Shown here: positions 45,631 to 54,217 of the stretch, piece by piece
How the letters are laid out: each line of letters starts with the position of its first letter
Numbering within the stretch: position 1 is the first letter of the stretch
Source: Streptomyces sp. NBC_00663
Lineage (GTDB): Bacteria > Actinomycetota > Actinomycetes > Streptomycetales > Streptomycetaceae
NCBI RefSeq assembly: GCF_036226885.1
Contig: NZ_CP109027.1
Location: 930,001-994,000, forward strand
Reading direction: 5' to 3'
Length of the DNA stretch: 64,000 nucleotides
Notes under the pieces: generated by a model
Told to the model about the DNA's origin: nothing
Databases searched by the model: none
What the model saw: the letters and a program-made list of their open reading frames with translations, nothing else
Program-made: the position numbers and the translations under genes

Positions 45631-47724
45631 TCAGCCGGCCTCAACTCCCCCTCGCGGCTCGTCCGTCGGGAACGCCTTCGCCCCCGGCCACCAGGCGACG
45701 TCCCCGAGGTCTCGGGCCAGGGCGGGCACCAGCAGCGAGCGCACGACCAGCGTGTCGAGGAGTACGCCGAAGGCGACGATGAAGGCGATCTGCACCAGGA
45801 AGGCCAGCGGGATCACCCCGAGGGCGGCGAACGTCGCGGCGAGCACCACACCCGCCGAGGTGATGACACCGCCGGTGCCGACCAGTCCGCGCAGCACACC
45901 CTGGCGCGTCCCGTGCCGCAGGGCCTCCTCCCGTACCCGTGACATGAGGAAGATGTTGTAGTCCACGCCGAGGGCCACGAGGAACACGAAGCCGTACAGC
46001 GGTACGGACGGGTCCGTGCCGCCGAAGCCGAGGACGTGCTCGAAGACCAGGGCGGAAACGCCCAGCGTGGCGAGGAAGTTGAGCGCGACGGTCGCCACCA
46101 GCAGGACCGGCAGCAGCAGGGAACGCAGCAGCACGGTGAGGATGACCAAAATGATCGCGAGGACCACGGGGACGATCAGGGTGCGGTCGTGTTCGGCGGT
46201 GCGCAGGGTGTCGTACTGCTGGGCCGTGTAGCCGCCGACCAGGGCGCCGGCGCCCGGCACGGCGTGCAGGGCGGTGCGCAGCCGGGCCACGGTGTCCTTG
46301 GCGGCGTCGCTGTCTGCGGCCGAGGCCAGGGTGACGTCGACGCGGACCCGTCCGTCGACGACCAGCGGGGTGCCGCCGGGCTGCCCGCTCTTGGTGACGC
46401 CGGCCGCGGCGGCGACCCCTTTCGTGGCGAGGGCGGTGTCGATGACGCGGTCCAGGCGGTCGGCGTCGGCGATGACGACGGTGGGGTTGCCGGAGCCGCC
46501 CGGGAAGTGGCGTACGAGGGTCTGCTGGGCGGTCACGGAAGGGGCGTCGTCGACGAAGGTCTCGTCGAGGGGGACGCCCCGGGAGGCGAGGGTGGGCGCG
46601 AACGCGGCGCAGACCAGCAGCGCGACGAGGGAGCCCGCCCAGACCTTGCGGGGTGCCCGGTCCACCAGGGCGGCGACGCGCCGCCAGACGCCGTGGCCGG
46701 TGTCGGGGCGGGGGGCGGCGGGCCAGTAGGCGGCGCGGCCCAGCAGGACGAGCACGGCGGGCAGGAAGGTGAGCGTGCTGAGCACGGCGCAGCCGACACC
46801 GATCGCACCGACCGGTCCGAGCGCCCGGTTGTTGGTCAGGTCGCTGATCAGCAGCGCGAGCAGCCCCAGGGCGACCGTCGCGCCGCTGGCCACGATCGCG
46901 CCCCACGACTGCCGCAGCGCGGCCCGTACGGCCGTGAACCGGTCCGGGTGGACGGCGAGTTCCTCCCGGAAGCGGGCGGTGAGCAGCAGGGCGTAGTCGG
47001 TGGCGGCACCGATGACGAGGATCGACAGGATGCCCTGGACCTGTCCGTCGACGCGGACCACTCCGTGGTCGGCGAGCGCGTAGACGATCGCGCAGGCCAG
47101 GCCGAGGGCGAGGACGGCGCCGACGATGATGACGAACGGCAGGAGCAGGCTGCGGTAGACGAGCAGCAGGATCACCAGGACGGTGACCAGTGCCACGGCG
47201 AGGAGCAGTCCGTCGATACCGGCGAAGGCGTCGGACAGGTCGGCCTGGGTGGCGGCGGGGCCGGCCAGCCGGACCGTGCTGCCGGGTACCCGCTCGGCGG
47301 CCGCGCGGATCCGGTCGAGGGTCTCGGGCAGCCGCTCCCCGAGGTCGGGGCGGAGCTGGACGACGCCTTCGAGGGCCTGGCCGTCCTTCGAGAGCAGCGC
47401 GGGCGACACGTCCCCGACCACACCCGCGGTGCCGGCGAGGGAGGCGAGCGCACGTCCGGCCGTGGACCGCCGGTCGGCGACCTGGCCCTCGTCCTCGTCG
47501 GTCCAGAGGACGATCACGGGCAGGGTCTCGTCCTGGCGGAAGGCGCGCTGGGCGGCGACGACCTCGGTGGACTCGGCGCTGCGGGGCAGGAAGGCCGCCT
47601 GGTCGTTGGTCGCGACCTCGCCGAGCCGGCCGGCGAAGGGGCCGAGGATCCCGCCGACGCCGAGCCAGACGGCGAGCAGCAGGAGCGGCACGAGGAAGCG
47701 GCCTCGGCGCGGGGTGAGGGACAT
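45631..47724 (-). CDS. MMPL/RND-family exporter
   Basis: 697 residues with two repeats, each one membrane helix, a large extracytoplasmic loop and five helices. The first repeat ends VRVDGQVQGILSILVIGAATDYALLLTARFREEL and the second VPLYGFVFLVALGVDYNIFLMSRVREEAL; these paired GxxxDY segments carry the proton-relay Asp-Tyr of MmpL proteins. It probably exports lipids or drugs. The ATG at 47724 has TTGGAG upstream. A MarR gene lies upstream on the same strand and triplicated ATCTCAAT motifs lie between them. Confidence 0.93.
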   Translation of the reverse strand: MSLTPRRGRFLVPLLLLAVWLGVGGILGPFAGRLGEVATNDQAAFLPRSAESTEVVAAQRAFRQDETLPVIVLWTDEDEGQVADRRSTAGRALASLAGTAGVVGDVSPALLSKDGQALEGVVQLRPDLGERLPETLDRIRAAAERVPGSTVRLAGPAATQADLSDAFAGIDGLLLAVALVTVLVILLLVYRSLLLPFVIIVGAVLALGLACAIVYALADHGVVRVDGQVQGILSILVIGAATDYALLLTARFREELAVHPDRFTAVRAALRQSWGAIVASGATVALGLLALLISDLTNNRALGPVGAIGVGCAVLSTLTFLPAVLVLLGRAAYWPAAPRPDTGHGVWRRVAALVDRAPRKVWAGSLVALLVCAAFAPTLASRGVPLDETFVDDAPSVTAQQTLVRHFPGGSGNPTVVIADADRLDRVIDTALATKGVAAAAGVTKSGQPGGTPLVVDGRVRVDVTLASAADSDAAKDTVARLRTALHAVPGAGALVGGYTAQQYDTLRTAEHDRTLIVPVVLAIILVILTVLLRSLLLPVLLVATVALNFLATLGVSALVFEHVLGFGGTDPSVPLYGFVFLVALGVDYNIFLMSRVREEALRHGTRQGVLRGLVGTGGVITSAGVVLAATFAALGVIPLAFLVQIAFIVAFGVLLDTLVVRSLLVPALARDLGDVAWWPGAKAFPTDEPRGGVEAG

Positions 47725-47751
47725 GGTTCTCCAAGCTGTGAGCAGATGCCT

Positions 47752-47795
47752 CAGGTATCTCAATGACAGGTATCTCAATGGCAAAGAATCTCAAT
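47752..47795. promoter_or_regulatory. Triplicate ATCTCAAT motif before the MMPL gene, likely MarR sites
   Basis: CAGGTATCTCAATG is repeated exactly at 47752-47765 and 47767-47780, and a third ATCTCAAT lies at 47788-47795, giving a period of 15-16 bp. On the minus strand this reads ATTGAGAT three times, inside the expected promoter. The MarR product encoded just upstream is the probable binder. Confidence 0.7.
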
Positions 47796-47888
47796 CATTG
47801 AACCTTCTGCTCACACCGGGTCCCCGGATGCGGCGGACGTCATGTTTGTGCGGCGGCGGATCCCCCTGATTTCGGCGGCGGATGCGCT

Positions 47889-48398
47889 CTAGGTGCCGTG
47901 CGGCGGGCGGAGCAGGGACAGCTCCTCGTTCATCGCCGTGAGGAAGCGGGTGACGACCGTCAGCTCGTCCTCACTGAAGCGCTCCCGAGCCCCCTCGGCT
48001 GCCCGGGCCAGCGGGCGGAAATAGGTGCGGGCCGCCACCCTGGCGTCGGCGGCGTAGTACAGGTGCACCACCCGGCGGTCGCTGCTCTCGCGGACCCGCC
48101 GGATGTGGCCCGCCCGCTCCAGCCGGTCGACGCAGGCCGTGACGGCCCCCGAGGTCAGCCCGAGGTGCTCACGCAGCCGCCCCGGGGTCATCGGCTCGTC
48201 GGCATCCAGGATCGCCGCCAGCGCCTGGACGTCGGTCGCGTGCAGCCCCTGATCGCCCGCGAACCCGTGGACCAGGCGGTTGATCTCGCCGTTCATCCGG
48301 CGCAGCTGGACCGCCAGCGACTGGAGATCCGTCCCGGCAAAAGGACGGGGCCGTCCCGGTGCTGTCGCCTGCGGATTCGGTTCGTCTGCGGTGCCCAC
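47889..48398 (-). CDS. MarR-family regulator of the MMPL exporter
   Basis: 169 residues. Winged helix: GLHATDVQALAAILDADEPMTPGRLREHLGLTSGAVTACVDRLERAGHIRRVRESSDRRVVHLYY is the region (residues ~50-115). The GTG at 48398 begins VGTADEPNPQ. It precedes the MMPL gene by 164 bp on the same strand; the repeats between them suggest it represses that exporter until a toxic ligand appears. Confidence 0.88.
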   Translation of the reverse strand: MGTADEPNPQATAPGRPRPFAGTDLQSLAVQLRRMNGEINRLVHGFAGDQGLHATDVQALAAILDADEPMTPGRLREHLGLTSGAVTACVDRLERAGHIRRVRESSDRRVVHLYYAADARVAARTYFRPLARAAEGARERFSEDELTVVTRFLTAMNEELSLLRPPHGT

Positions 48399-48504
48399 GC
48401 GAGAAGCCTATAGAAGCGGGCGCACCAGGAGACGACTGCATCCGGCACCGCCCCGCCCATGGAAGTGATCACAGGGGACACGACACGAAAGGTCTGCCGC
48501 AGAT

Positions 48505-50034
48505 ATGAACGACGTGGACACCGGGCCGGCGCCGCGCTGTCTGGTGACCGGTGCGACGGGTTACCTCGGCGGCCGGCTCGTGCCGGAGCTGCTGGCCGCC
48601 GGGTACCGGGTGCGCTGTCTGGCCCGGTCCCCCGGCAAACTCCGCGACCAGCCATGGTCGGCCGAGGTGGAGGTCGTACGAGGTGACGTCCTGGACGCCG
48701 GCGCGGTCGCCGAGGCCCTGCGCGGCACCGAGGTCGCCTACTACCTGGTGCACGCACTGGGCACCGGCGACGCCTTCGAGGAGACCGACCGGCGGGCCGC
48801 CCGGATCTTCGGCGAGGGGGCCCGTGCCGCGGGCGTGCGCCGCATCGTCTATCTGGGCGGGCTCACCCCCGCGGACGTGCCCGAACGGGAGCTGTCACCG
48901 CATCTGCGGTCCCGCGCCGAGGTGGGCCGCATCCTGCTGGACTCCGGCGTGCCCACCACCGTCCTGCGGGCGGCGGTCGTCATCGGCTCGGGCTCGACCT
49001 CCTTCGAGATGCTGCGCTACCTCACCGAACGCCTCCCGGTGATGGTGACCCCGAGCTGGGTGCGCACCCGCATCCAGCCAGTGGCGGTGCGCGACGTGCT
49101 GCGTGCCCTGGTGGGCAGCGCCCGGATGCCGGCCGCGGTCAGCCGCGCCTTCGACATCGGCGGCCCGGACGTGCTGACGTACCGGGAGATGATGCTCAGG
49201 TACGCGGCCGTCGCCGAACTGCCGCACCGGCTCATCCTGACCCTGCCCATGCTCAGCCCCGGTCTGTCCAGCCACTGGGTCGGACTGGTGACCCCCGTAC
49301 CGGCGTCCCTGGCGCGTCCGCTGACCGAGTCCCTGCGGCACGAGGTCGTCTGCCACGAGCACGACATCGCACGGTACGTGCCGGATCCGCCCGGCCACCC
49401 GATCGGCTTCGACGAAGCCGTCCGTCTTGCCCTGCGCCGGGTCCGCGACGCGCAGGTGGCGACCCGCTGGTCCTCGGCGTCCGTCCCGGGCGCCCCCAGC
49501 GATCCGCTGCCCACCGACCCGGACTGGGCCGGCGGCAGCCTCTACACCGATGTCCGGGAGATCGACGTCGACGCCCCGCGCGCCGCGCTGTGGCGGGTCA
49601 TCGAGGGGATCGGCGGCGAGAACGGCTGGTACTCCTTCCCGTTGGCCTGGGCACTGCGCGGTTGGCTGGACCGGATGGTCGGCGGGGTCGGTCTGCGCCG
49701 GGGGCGCCGGGACGCGGCCCGGCTGCGGGTCGGGGACTCGCTGGACTTCTGGCGGGTGGAGGAGATCGAGCCGGGACGGCTGCTGCGGCTGCGCGCCGAG
49801 ATGCGGCTGCCGGGTCTGGCCTGGCTGGAGATGCGCGTGCGGACCGACGCCGCCGGACGCACCCGGTACCACCAGCGCGCCCTGTTCCACCCCCGCGGTC
49901 TGCTGGGGCACGCGTACTGGTGGAGCGTCTCCCCCTTCCACGCGCTCGTGTTCGGTGGCATGGCCCGCAACATCGCGCGGGCGGCGGCCCGAGCGCCGGC
50001 CGAGCCGCCGAACCGGCCCGCGTCTGTCCGCTGA
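48505..50034 (+). CDS. SDR-family NAD(P)-binding protein fused to DUF2867
   Basis: 509 residues. Residues ~10-300 are an atypical SDR of the YbjT group: CLVTGATGYLGGRLVPELLAAGYRVRCLAR (GATGYLG cofactor loop), VAYYLVHALGTGDAF, RIVYLGGLTPAD. Residues ~340-490 are DUF2867 (VREIDVDAPRAALWRVIEGIGG, GWYSFPLAWALRGWLDRMVGG, LFHPRGLLGHAYWWSVSPFHALVF). In several streptomycetes this fusion lies with photolyase and LitR genes and is light- or stress-induced. The ATG is at 48505; photolyase follows after a 28-bp minisatellite. Confidence 0.88.
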   Translation: MNDVDTGPAPRCLVTGATGYLGGRLVPELLAAGYRVRCLARSPGKLRDQPWSAEVEVVRGDVLDAGAVAEALRGTEVAYYLVHALGTGDAFEETDRRAARIFGEGARAAGVRRIVYLGGLTPADVPERELSPHLRSRAEVGRILLDSGVPTTVLRAAVVIGSGSTSFEMLRYLTERLPVMVTPSWVRTRIQPVAVRDVLRALVGSARMPAAVSRAFDIGGPDVLTYREMMLRYAAVAELPHRLILTLPMLSPGLSSHWVGLVTPVPASLARPLTESLRHEVVCHEHDIARYVPDPPGHPIGFDEAVRLALRRVRDAQVATRWSSASVPGAPSDPLPTDPDWAGGSLYTDVREIDVDAPRAALWRVIEGIGGENGWYSFPLAWALRGWLDRMVGGVGLRRGRRDAARLRVGDSLDFWRVEEIEPGRLLRLRAEMRLPGLAWLEMRVRTDAAGRTRYHQRALFHPRGLLGHAYWWSVSPFHALVFGGMARNIARAAARAPAEPPNRPASVR

Positions 50035-50057
50035 CCGCGATGCCCCGCCCGCACAGA

Positions 50058-50280
50058 TCGACCTCGACGCCTCCGCCCTCACGGATCGGCTTCGACGCTC
50101 CGACCTCACCCGCTCACCTCGACGCCCCCACCCTCACCCATCGACCTCGAACTCCCCGCCCTCACCGGTCGACCGCGACGCCTCCGCCCTCACGGATCGG
50201 CTTCGACGCTCCGACCTCACCCGCTCACCTCGACGCCCCCACCCTCACCCGCTTACCTCGACGCCCACCCCGACCCGACG
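50058..50280. repeat. 28-bp minisatellite upstream of the photolyase gene
   Basis: Eight degenerate copies of a ~28-base unit (about TCGACCTCGACGCC then CCGCCCTCACGG) start at 50058, 50086, 50114 (27 long), 50141, 50169, 50197, 50225 and 50253. Four units form a higher-order block: 50065-50139 recurs perfectly at 50176-50250, 111 bp apart. It fills nearly the whole gap between the SDR and photolyase genes. Confidence 0.88.
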
Positions 50281-50317
50281 CGACCGACCCGCCCTCGCCC
50301 CTCCCGGAGCTCACGTC

Positions 50318-51691
50318 ATGCCCGACGTCTCGATCGTCCTGTTCACCTCCGACCTCCGCCTGCACGATCACCCGCCGCTGCGGGCCGCGAACGAGGCCCG
50401 TCAGGTGGTGCCCCTGTTCGTGCGCGACCGGGGCGTGACGGACGCCGGGTTCGCCGCGCCGAACCGGCTGGCGTTCCTCGCCGACTGTCTGCGGGACCTC
50501 GACGCGGGCCTGCGCGAGCGGGGCGGTCGCCTGGTGGTCCGCGACGGCGACGTCGTCGAGGAGGTCTGCAAGGTCGCCACCGAGACGGACGCCGACGAGG
50601 TGCACATGGCGGCCGACTTCAGCGCCTATGCCCACCGGCGCGAGCAGCGGCTCCGGCGCGCCCTGGAGACGGAGGGCCGCCGCCTGCACGTCCACGACAC
50701 CGTGACCTCGGCCGTCGCACCCGGCGCGGTGACCCCGGGCTCGTCCGACCACTTCGCCGTCTTCACCCCGTACTTCCGGCACTGGAGCGGCGTACGGCTG
50801 CGGGAGCCGCTGGCCGCGCCGCGCGCGCTCCTGGTCCCGGACGGTGTCGGCTCGGAGCAACGGCCCACGCGCGACGGGCTGTCGGGGGTCTCGCAGGGGC
50901 TGGCCGCCGGTGGGGAGGCCGCGGGCCGGAGCCGGATGACGTCCTGGCTTCGAGGCGTCGGCGCGTACGAGGTCCGCCACGACGATCTGGCCGGCGACGC
51001 CACCTCCCGCCTCTCCCCGCATCTGCACTTCGGCACCCTCTCCCCGGTCGAACTGGTCCACCGGGCGCGCAAGGCCGGCGGCCCGGGCGCCGCGGCCTTC
51101 GTACGACAGCTCGCCTGGCGGGACTTCCACCGTCAGGTCCTCGCGGCGCGCCCGGACGCCGCGAGCGCCGACTACCGCACGAAACGCGACCGTTGGCGGT
51201 CCGGGCGGGCCGCCCGCGAGGACGTCGAGGCCTGGAAGGAGGGCCGCACCGGCTACCCGGTGGTCGACGCGGCGATGCGCCAACTGCGCCACGAGGGCTG
51301 GATACACAACCGCGGCCGCCTCCTGACCGCGAGTTTCCTCACCAAGACGCTGTACGTGGACTGGCGTGAGGGCGCCCGGCACTTCCTGGAGCTGCTGGTC
51401 GACGGCGACATCGCCAACAACCAGCTCAACTGGCAGTGGATGGCGGGCACCGGCACGGACTCCCGCCCCAACCGGGTGCTCAACCCGGTCACCCAGGCCA
51501 AGCGGTACGACCCGGACGGCGCCTATGTACGGCGCTGGGTGCCTGAACTGGCGGACCTGGACGCCCCGTCGGTGCACGAGCCGTGGAAGCTCCGCGGCCT
51601 GGACCGGGCGGCGATCGACACCTACCCGGACCCGATCGTCGACCTCTCCGACGGCCTCGCCCGCTTCAAGCGGGCCCGCGGGCTCGACTGA
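50318..51691 (+). CDS. phr: Deoxyribodipyrimidine photolyase (class I, CPD)
   Basis: 457 residues. The N-terminal Rossmann antenna domain begins VSIVLFTSDLRLHDHPPLRAA. FAD-domain signatures are RLSPHLHFGTLSPVELVH, FVRQLAWRDFHRQVLA, GYPVVDAAMRQLRHEGWIHNRGRL and NNQLNWQWMAGTGTDSRPNRVLNP. It uses blue light to split cyclobutane pyrimidine dimers. The ATG at 50318 follows CCCGGAG. The frame is open upstream through the minisatellite, but the ATG matches homologues. LitR-like regulator gene converges from the right. Confidence 0.93.
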   Translation: MPDVSIVLFTSDLRLHDHPPLRAANEARQVVPLFVRDRGVTDAGFAAPNRLAFLADCLRDLDAGLRERGGRLVVRDGDVVEEVCKVATETDADEVHMAADFSAYAHRREQRLRRALETEGRRLHVHDTVTSAVAPGAVTPGSSDHFAVFTPYFRHWSGVRLREPLAAPRALLVPDGVGSEQRPTRDGLSGVSQGLAAGGEAAGRSRMTSWLRGVGAYEVRHDDLAGDATSRLSPHLHFGTLSPVELVHRARKAGGPGAAAFVRQLAWRDFHRQVLAARPDAASADYRTKRDRWRSGRAAREDVEAWKEGRTGYPVVDAAMRQLRHEGWIHNRGRLLTASFLTKTLYVDWREGARHFLELLVDGDIANNQLNWQWMAGTGTDSRPNRVLNPVTQAKRYDPDGAYVRRWVPELADLDAPSVHEPWKLRGLDRAAIDTYPDPIVDLSDGLARFKRARGLD

Positions 51692-51718
51692 CGGGCGAGG
51701 CCCCGCAGGAGACGTCCC

Positions 51719-52729
51719 TCAAGATCCGCTTCCGGCGGCGGCCAGCAGCTCGACCGCGTCCTTCAGGGCCGTCGGCCGCAGCATCTCGCGTGCCGCCGAG
51801 CCCGACCAGCCGGGTCCGCCGAGCATCACCACGGGCTGCCGGCGGGCGCCCTTCACGCCCCAGCGGGTGGCGGCGACATGGCGGGCGAGCGGCAGGTTCG
51901 CGGTGGAACGCGCCTGCGCCCACAGGAACACGGCCGTGGGACCCAGGCGCCGCACCGCGGCGGTGAGCGCCTCCCCCGGCACCGCCGCGCCGAACATCCT
52001 CGTGGGCAGCCCCAGTTCACCCAGCGCGGCATTGAGGGCTTCGAGCGGCAGGGTGTGCTGTTCCCCGGGAACACAGGCCAGGACGACGGGCCCGGCCGTG
52101 AGCGCCTCCGCTCGCTGCGGGGCGGCGGGGGTGCTGCGGCGGAGCACGGTGGAGACATGCCAGGACAGCAGGTGTTCGACCTCGACGTAACGGTCGCCGG
52201 AGGACGCCCACTTGCGCCCCACCGCGTGCAGGGTGGGCATCATCACCTCCTGCCAGGCGGCGACGACGCCGTACTGTTCCACGGCGGCGCCGAGAAGCTG
52301 GTCGACAGCGGGGGCGTCGAGCCGGACGGCGGCGCGCGCCAGACCCCGGCACTCCTGGCGCACGTCCCCGAGCGGCAGCGTGCCGGCCGCCCGTGAGCGC
52401 GGCGACTCCCGTGTGGACGCCTGAGGCGCCGGCCGCGGTGTGCCCGTACCGGAACGGGCGGCGCGGGCGGCTTCGGCGGGCGGCACACCGGACGAGGTCA
52501 GCCGGCACATCGTCTCCAGGAGCCGGACGTCCTGAGCGCTCCAGCGCCGATGCCGTCCCTCGTCCCGCACGGCGGGTCCGATGCCGTAGCGGCGGTCCCA
52601 GGAACGCAGCGTGGTGGGCGACACGCCCAGCCGCCGGGCGACCGCGCCGGTCGTGAGCGGTGCGTCGACGGTCCGGGAGGTCCGCTCGGGCTGTTCCGCG
52701 GGAGCTCGGCGCGCGGACGACTCACTCAT
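51719..52729 (-). CDS. litR: LitR/CarH-like MerR regulator with B12-binding domain
   Basis: 336 residues. MerR-type HTH: LTTGAVARRLGVSPTTLRSWDRRYGIGPAVRDEGRHRRWS (residues ~25-64). A four-helix domain follows with W174, E185 and H186 (KWASSGDRYVEVEHLLSWHV), similar to the CarH W-x9-EH cap motif but one residue longer. The Rossmann-like B12 domain has PGEQHTLPL, with His225 where CarH coordinates cobalt. Such proteins bind adenosylcobalamin, repress in the dark and release DNA in light. It is divergent from an ECF sigma gene and next to phr, fitting a light switch. Confidence 0.88.
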   Translation of the reverse strand: MSESSARRAPAEQPERTSRTVDAPLTTGAVARRLGVSPTTLRSWDRRYGIGPAVRDEGRHRRWSAQDVRLLETMCRLTSSGVPPAEAARAARSGTGTPRPAPQASTRESPRSRAAGTLPLGDVRQECRGLARAAVRLDAPAVDQLLGAAVEQYGVVAAWQEVMMPTLHAVGRKWASSGDRYVEVEHLLSWHVSTVLRRSTPAAPQRAEALTAGPVVLACVPGEQHTLPLEALNAALGELGLPTRMFGAAVPGEALTAAVRRLGPTAVFLWAQARSTANLPLARHVAATRWGVKGARRQPVVMLGGPGWSGSAAREMLRPTALKDAVELLAAAGSGS

Positions 52730-52854
52730 GACGCGACTATACGACGCACAACCGACGCAAGTTGATGACCTTGGCCGCCGGCTTCCACGATGGGTCCACC
52801 GGGCCGAGTTCCCGAGTTCCCGGGGGGCGTTCCGAAGGGTGAGGAGCCGTCGCC

Positions 52855-53478
52855 ATGAACGAGCAGAAGATCACCGCGCCCGCGACCACCGCGCCCGCAG
52901 CCATCACGCGCCGGTGGGCACCTGTGGAAGGGGCCCTAGCCGACGAGGAACTCGCCCGCCGGCTCGTGGCGGGCGACGAGGCGTGCCTGACGGAGGCGTA
53001 CCGACGGTGGTCGGCCCTGGTGCACGCCCTGGCCCGGCGGTCCCTGGGCGATGCGGAGGAGGCCGCCGACGTGACCCAGCAGGTGTTCCTCGGGGTGTGG
53101 CGCGGACGCCGGGGCTTTCGCCCGGAGCGCGGGGAACTCGGCGGCTGGATCGTCGGCATCACCAGACGCAAGATCGCCGACGCGCTGTCCGCCCGGACCC
53201 GACGCACGGACCTGGTGACGGCCGTCGGCTCGTCGTCCGCGCTCGCCGCCCCCGCCGCCGGGCGCCCCGAGGTGGTCCTGGACCGGGTCCTCGTCCAGCA
53301 CGAGCTGGTGCGGCTGCCCGCCGCCCAGCAGCAGGTGCTGCGGCTGGCCTTCTACGCGGATCTGACGCAGACCCAGATCGCCGAGCACACGGGCTGGCCG
53401 CTGGGCACCGTGAAGAGCCATGCCCGGCGCGGACTGTGTCGGCTGCGGGGGCGCCTGGAGGCGGAAGCCTTCGTCTGA
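52855..53478 (+). CDS. ECF-family RNA polymerase sigma factor (LitS-like by context)
   Basis: 207 residues. Region 2: ACLTEAYRRWSALVHALARRSLGDAEEAADVTQQVFLGVWRGRRGF and GWIVGITRRKIADALSAR; region 4: LPAAQQQVLRLAFYADLTQTQIAEHTGWPLGTVKSHARRGLCRLRGRL. It is divergent from the LitR-like gene with 125 bp between starts. In S. coelicolor LitR and the ECF sigma LitS act together in light-induced transcription; the arrangement here is alike, so LitS is a fair hypothesis. The ATG has GAGGAG upstream. No anti-sigma gene is adjacent. Confidence 0.85.
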   Translation: MNEQKITAPATTAPAAITRRWAPVEGALADEELARRLVAGDEACLTEAYRRWSALVHALARRSLGDAEEAADVTQQVFLGVWRGRRGFRPERGELGGWIVGITRRKIADALSARTRRTDLVTAVGSSSALAAPAAGRPEVVLDRVLVQHELVRLPAAQQQVLRLAFYADLTQTQIAEHTGWPLGTVKSHARRGLCRLRGRLEAEAFV

Positions 53479-53556
53479 GATCCGGTCCACCGCGTCGGTA
53501 CGTCATTCGACGCGGAAACGCTGCGCACCTCGCGCATACGGTCCCCTGTTCCGTGG

Positions 53557-53592
53557 CGGCCCCCGGGGAGAGTCGGTGCTTCCCGGGGGCCG
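53557..53592 (+). terminator. Terminator-like hairpin after the ECF sigma gene
   Basis: CGGCCCCCGGG (53557-53567) pairs perfectly with CCCGGGGGCCG (53582-53592) over a 14-base loop, 78 bp after the stop. There is no T-tract. Confidence 0.7.
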
Positions 53593-53709
53593 TCACCTCC
53601 CCACTCACCTCTACACATAAAGGAAAAATAAGAGCAGAATGTACGCAGGCGGCGCTCACCGCACACCGCACCAGACGCGGTCAGCCTGCGAGTCAGAAGG
53701 AGACGAGTC

Positions 53710-54150
53710 ATGGCCAACGTCTCGCCCACCAGAGGTGACATGACCAGCCACCCCGATGTTCCCGAAATGCGGGCCCGGTACGCCCGTATGCTCGGCGGTC
53801 GCGATGTGGCGCTCGTGGACGGACCGGTGTTCCTGCTCGGTCTGTACTGCGCCGTGTCCCCCTGGATCCTCCACTACACGACGAGCCAGCCCGCCCTCGT
53901 GACGCACAACCTCATCGTCGGCATCGCGATCGGCCTGCTCGCCCTGGGCTTCACCCAGACCCCCGAGCGCATGTACGGCCTGAGCTGGGCGTTCTGCGCG
54001 GTCGGTATCTGGATGATCATCGCCCCATGGGTGGTCGGCGACAGCCCGGACACCGGTGTCGCACTCAACAACATCATCATCGGCGGCCTCGCCGTGATCC
54101 TGGGGCTGTTGTGCACCAGCGCGGCGGCGAAGAGCACCCCGAGGACGTGA
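53710..54150 (+). CDS. SPW-repeat membrane protein
   Basis: 146 residues with four hydrophobic segments. Two SPW-type motifs are present: GLYCAVSPWILHYTTSQ and IWMIIAPWVVGDSPDTG, each inside a helix pair, with NLIVGIAIGLLALGF and NNIIIGGLAVILGLLC as partners. SPW proteins are small integral membrane proteins of unknown role, frequently near stress-sigma genes. The ATG has AAGGAG upstream. Its place 230 bp behind the ECF sigma gene suggests it belongs to the same stress or light regulon. Confidence 0.88.
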   Translation: MANVSPTRGDMTSHPDVPEMRARYARMLGGRDVALVDGPVFLLGLYCAVSPWILHYTTSQPALVTHNLIVGIAIGLLALGFTQTPERMYGLSWAFCAVGIWMIIAPWVVGDSPDTGVALNNIIIGGLAVILGLLCTSAAAKSTPRT

Positions 54151-54176
54151 CAGCACTGACGGAAGGACGACATGAC

Positions 54177-54203
54177 GGCCGGCCCGCGTCGAGCGGACCG
54201 GCC
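54177..54203. terminator. Bidirectional hairpin between SPW and ArsR-SRPBCC genes
   Basis: GGCCGGCCCGC (54177-54187) and GCGGACCGGCC (54193-54203) form an 11-bp stem with one mismatch around GTCGA, midway between two convergent stops. Confidence 0.7.
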
Positions 54204-54217
54204 GCTTCGCACACCGC

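Noticed and set aside
45641..47794. 717-codon frame parallel to the MMPL transporter
   Set aside because: It is the +1-shifted reading of the MMPL gene, Arg/Pro-rich with no hydrophobic helices. Equal length is coincidence.
49427..50317. Photolyase frame open upstream through the minisatellite
   Set aside because: The repeat encodes low-complexity sequence, the ATG at 50318 has a ribosome site, and the photolyase domain starts immediately after it.
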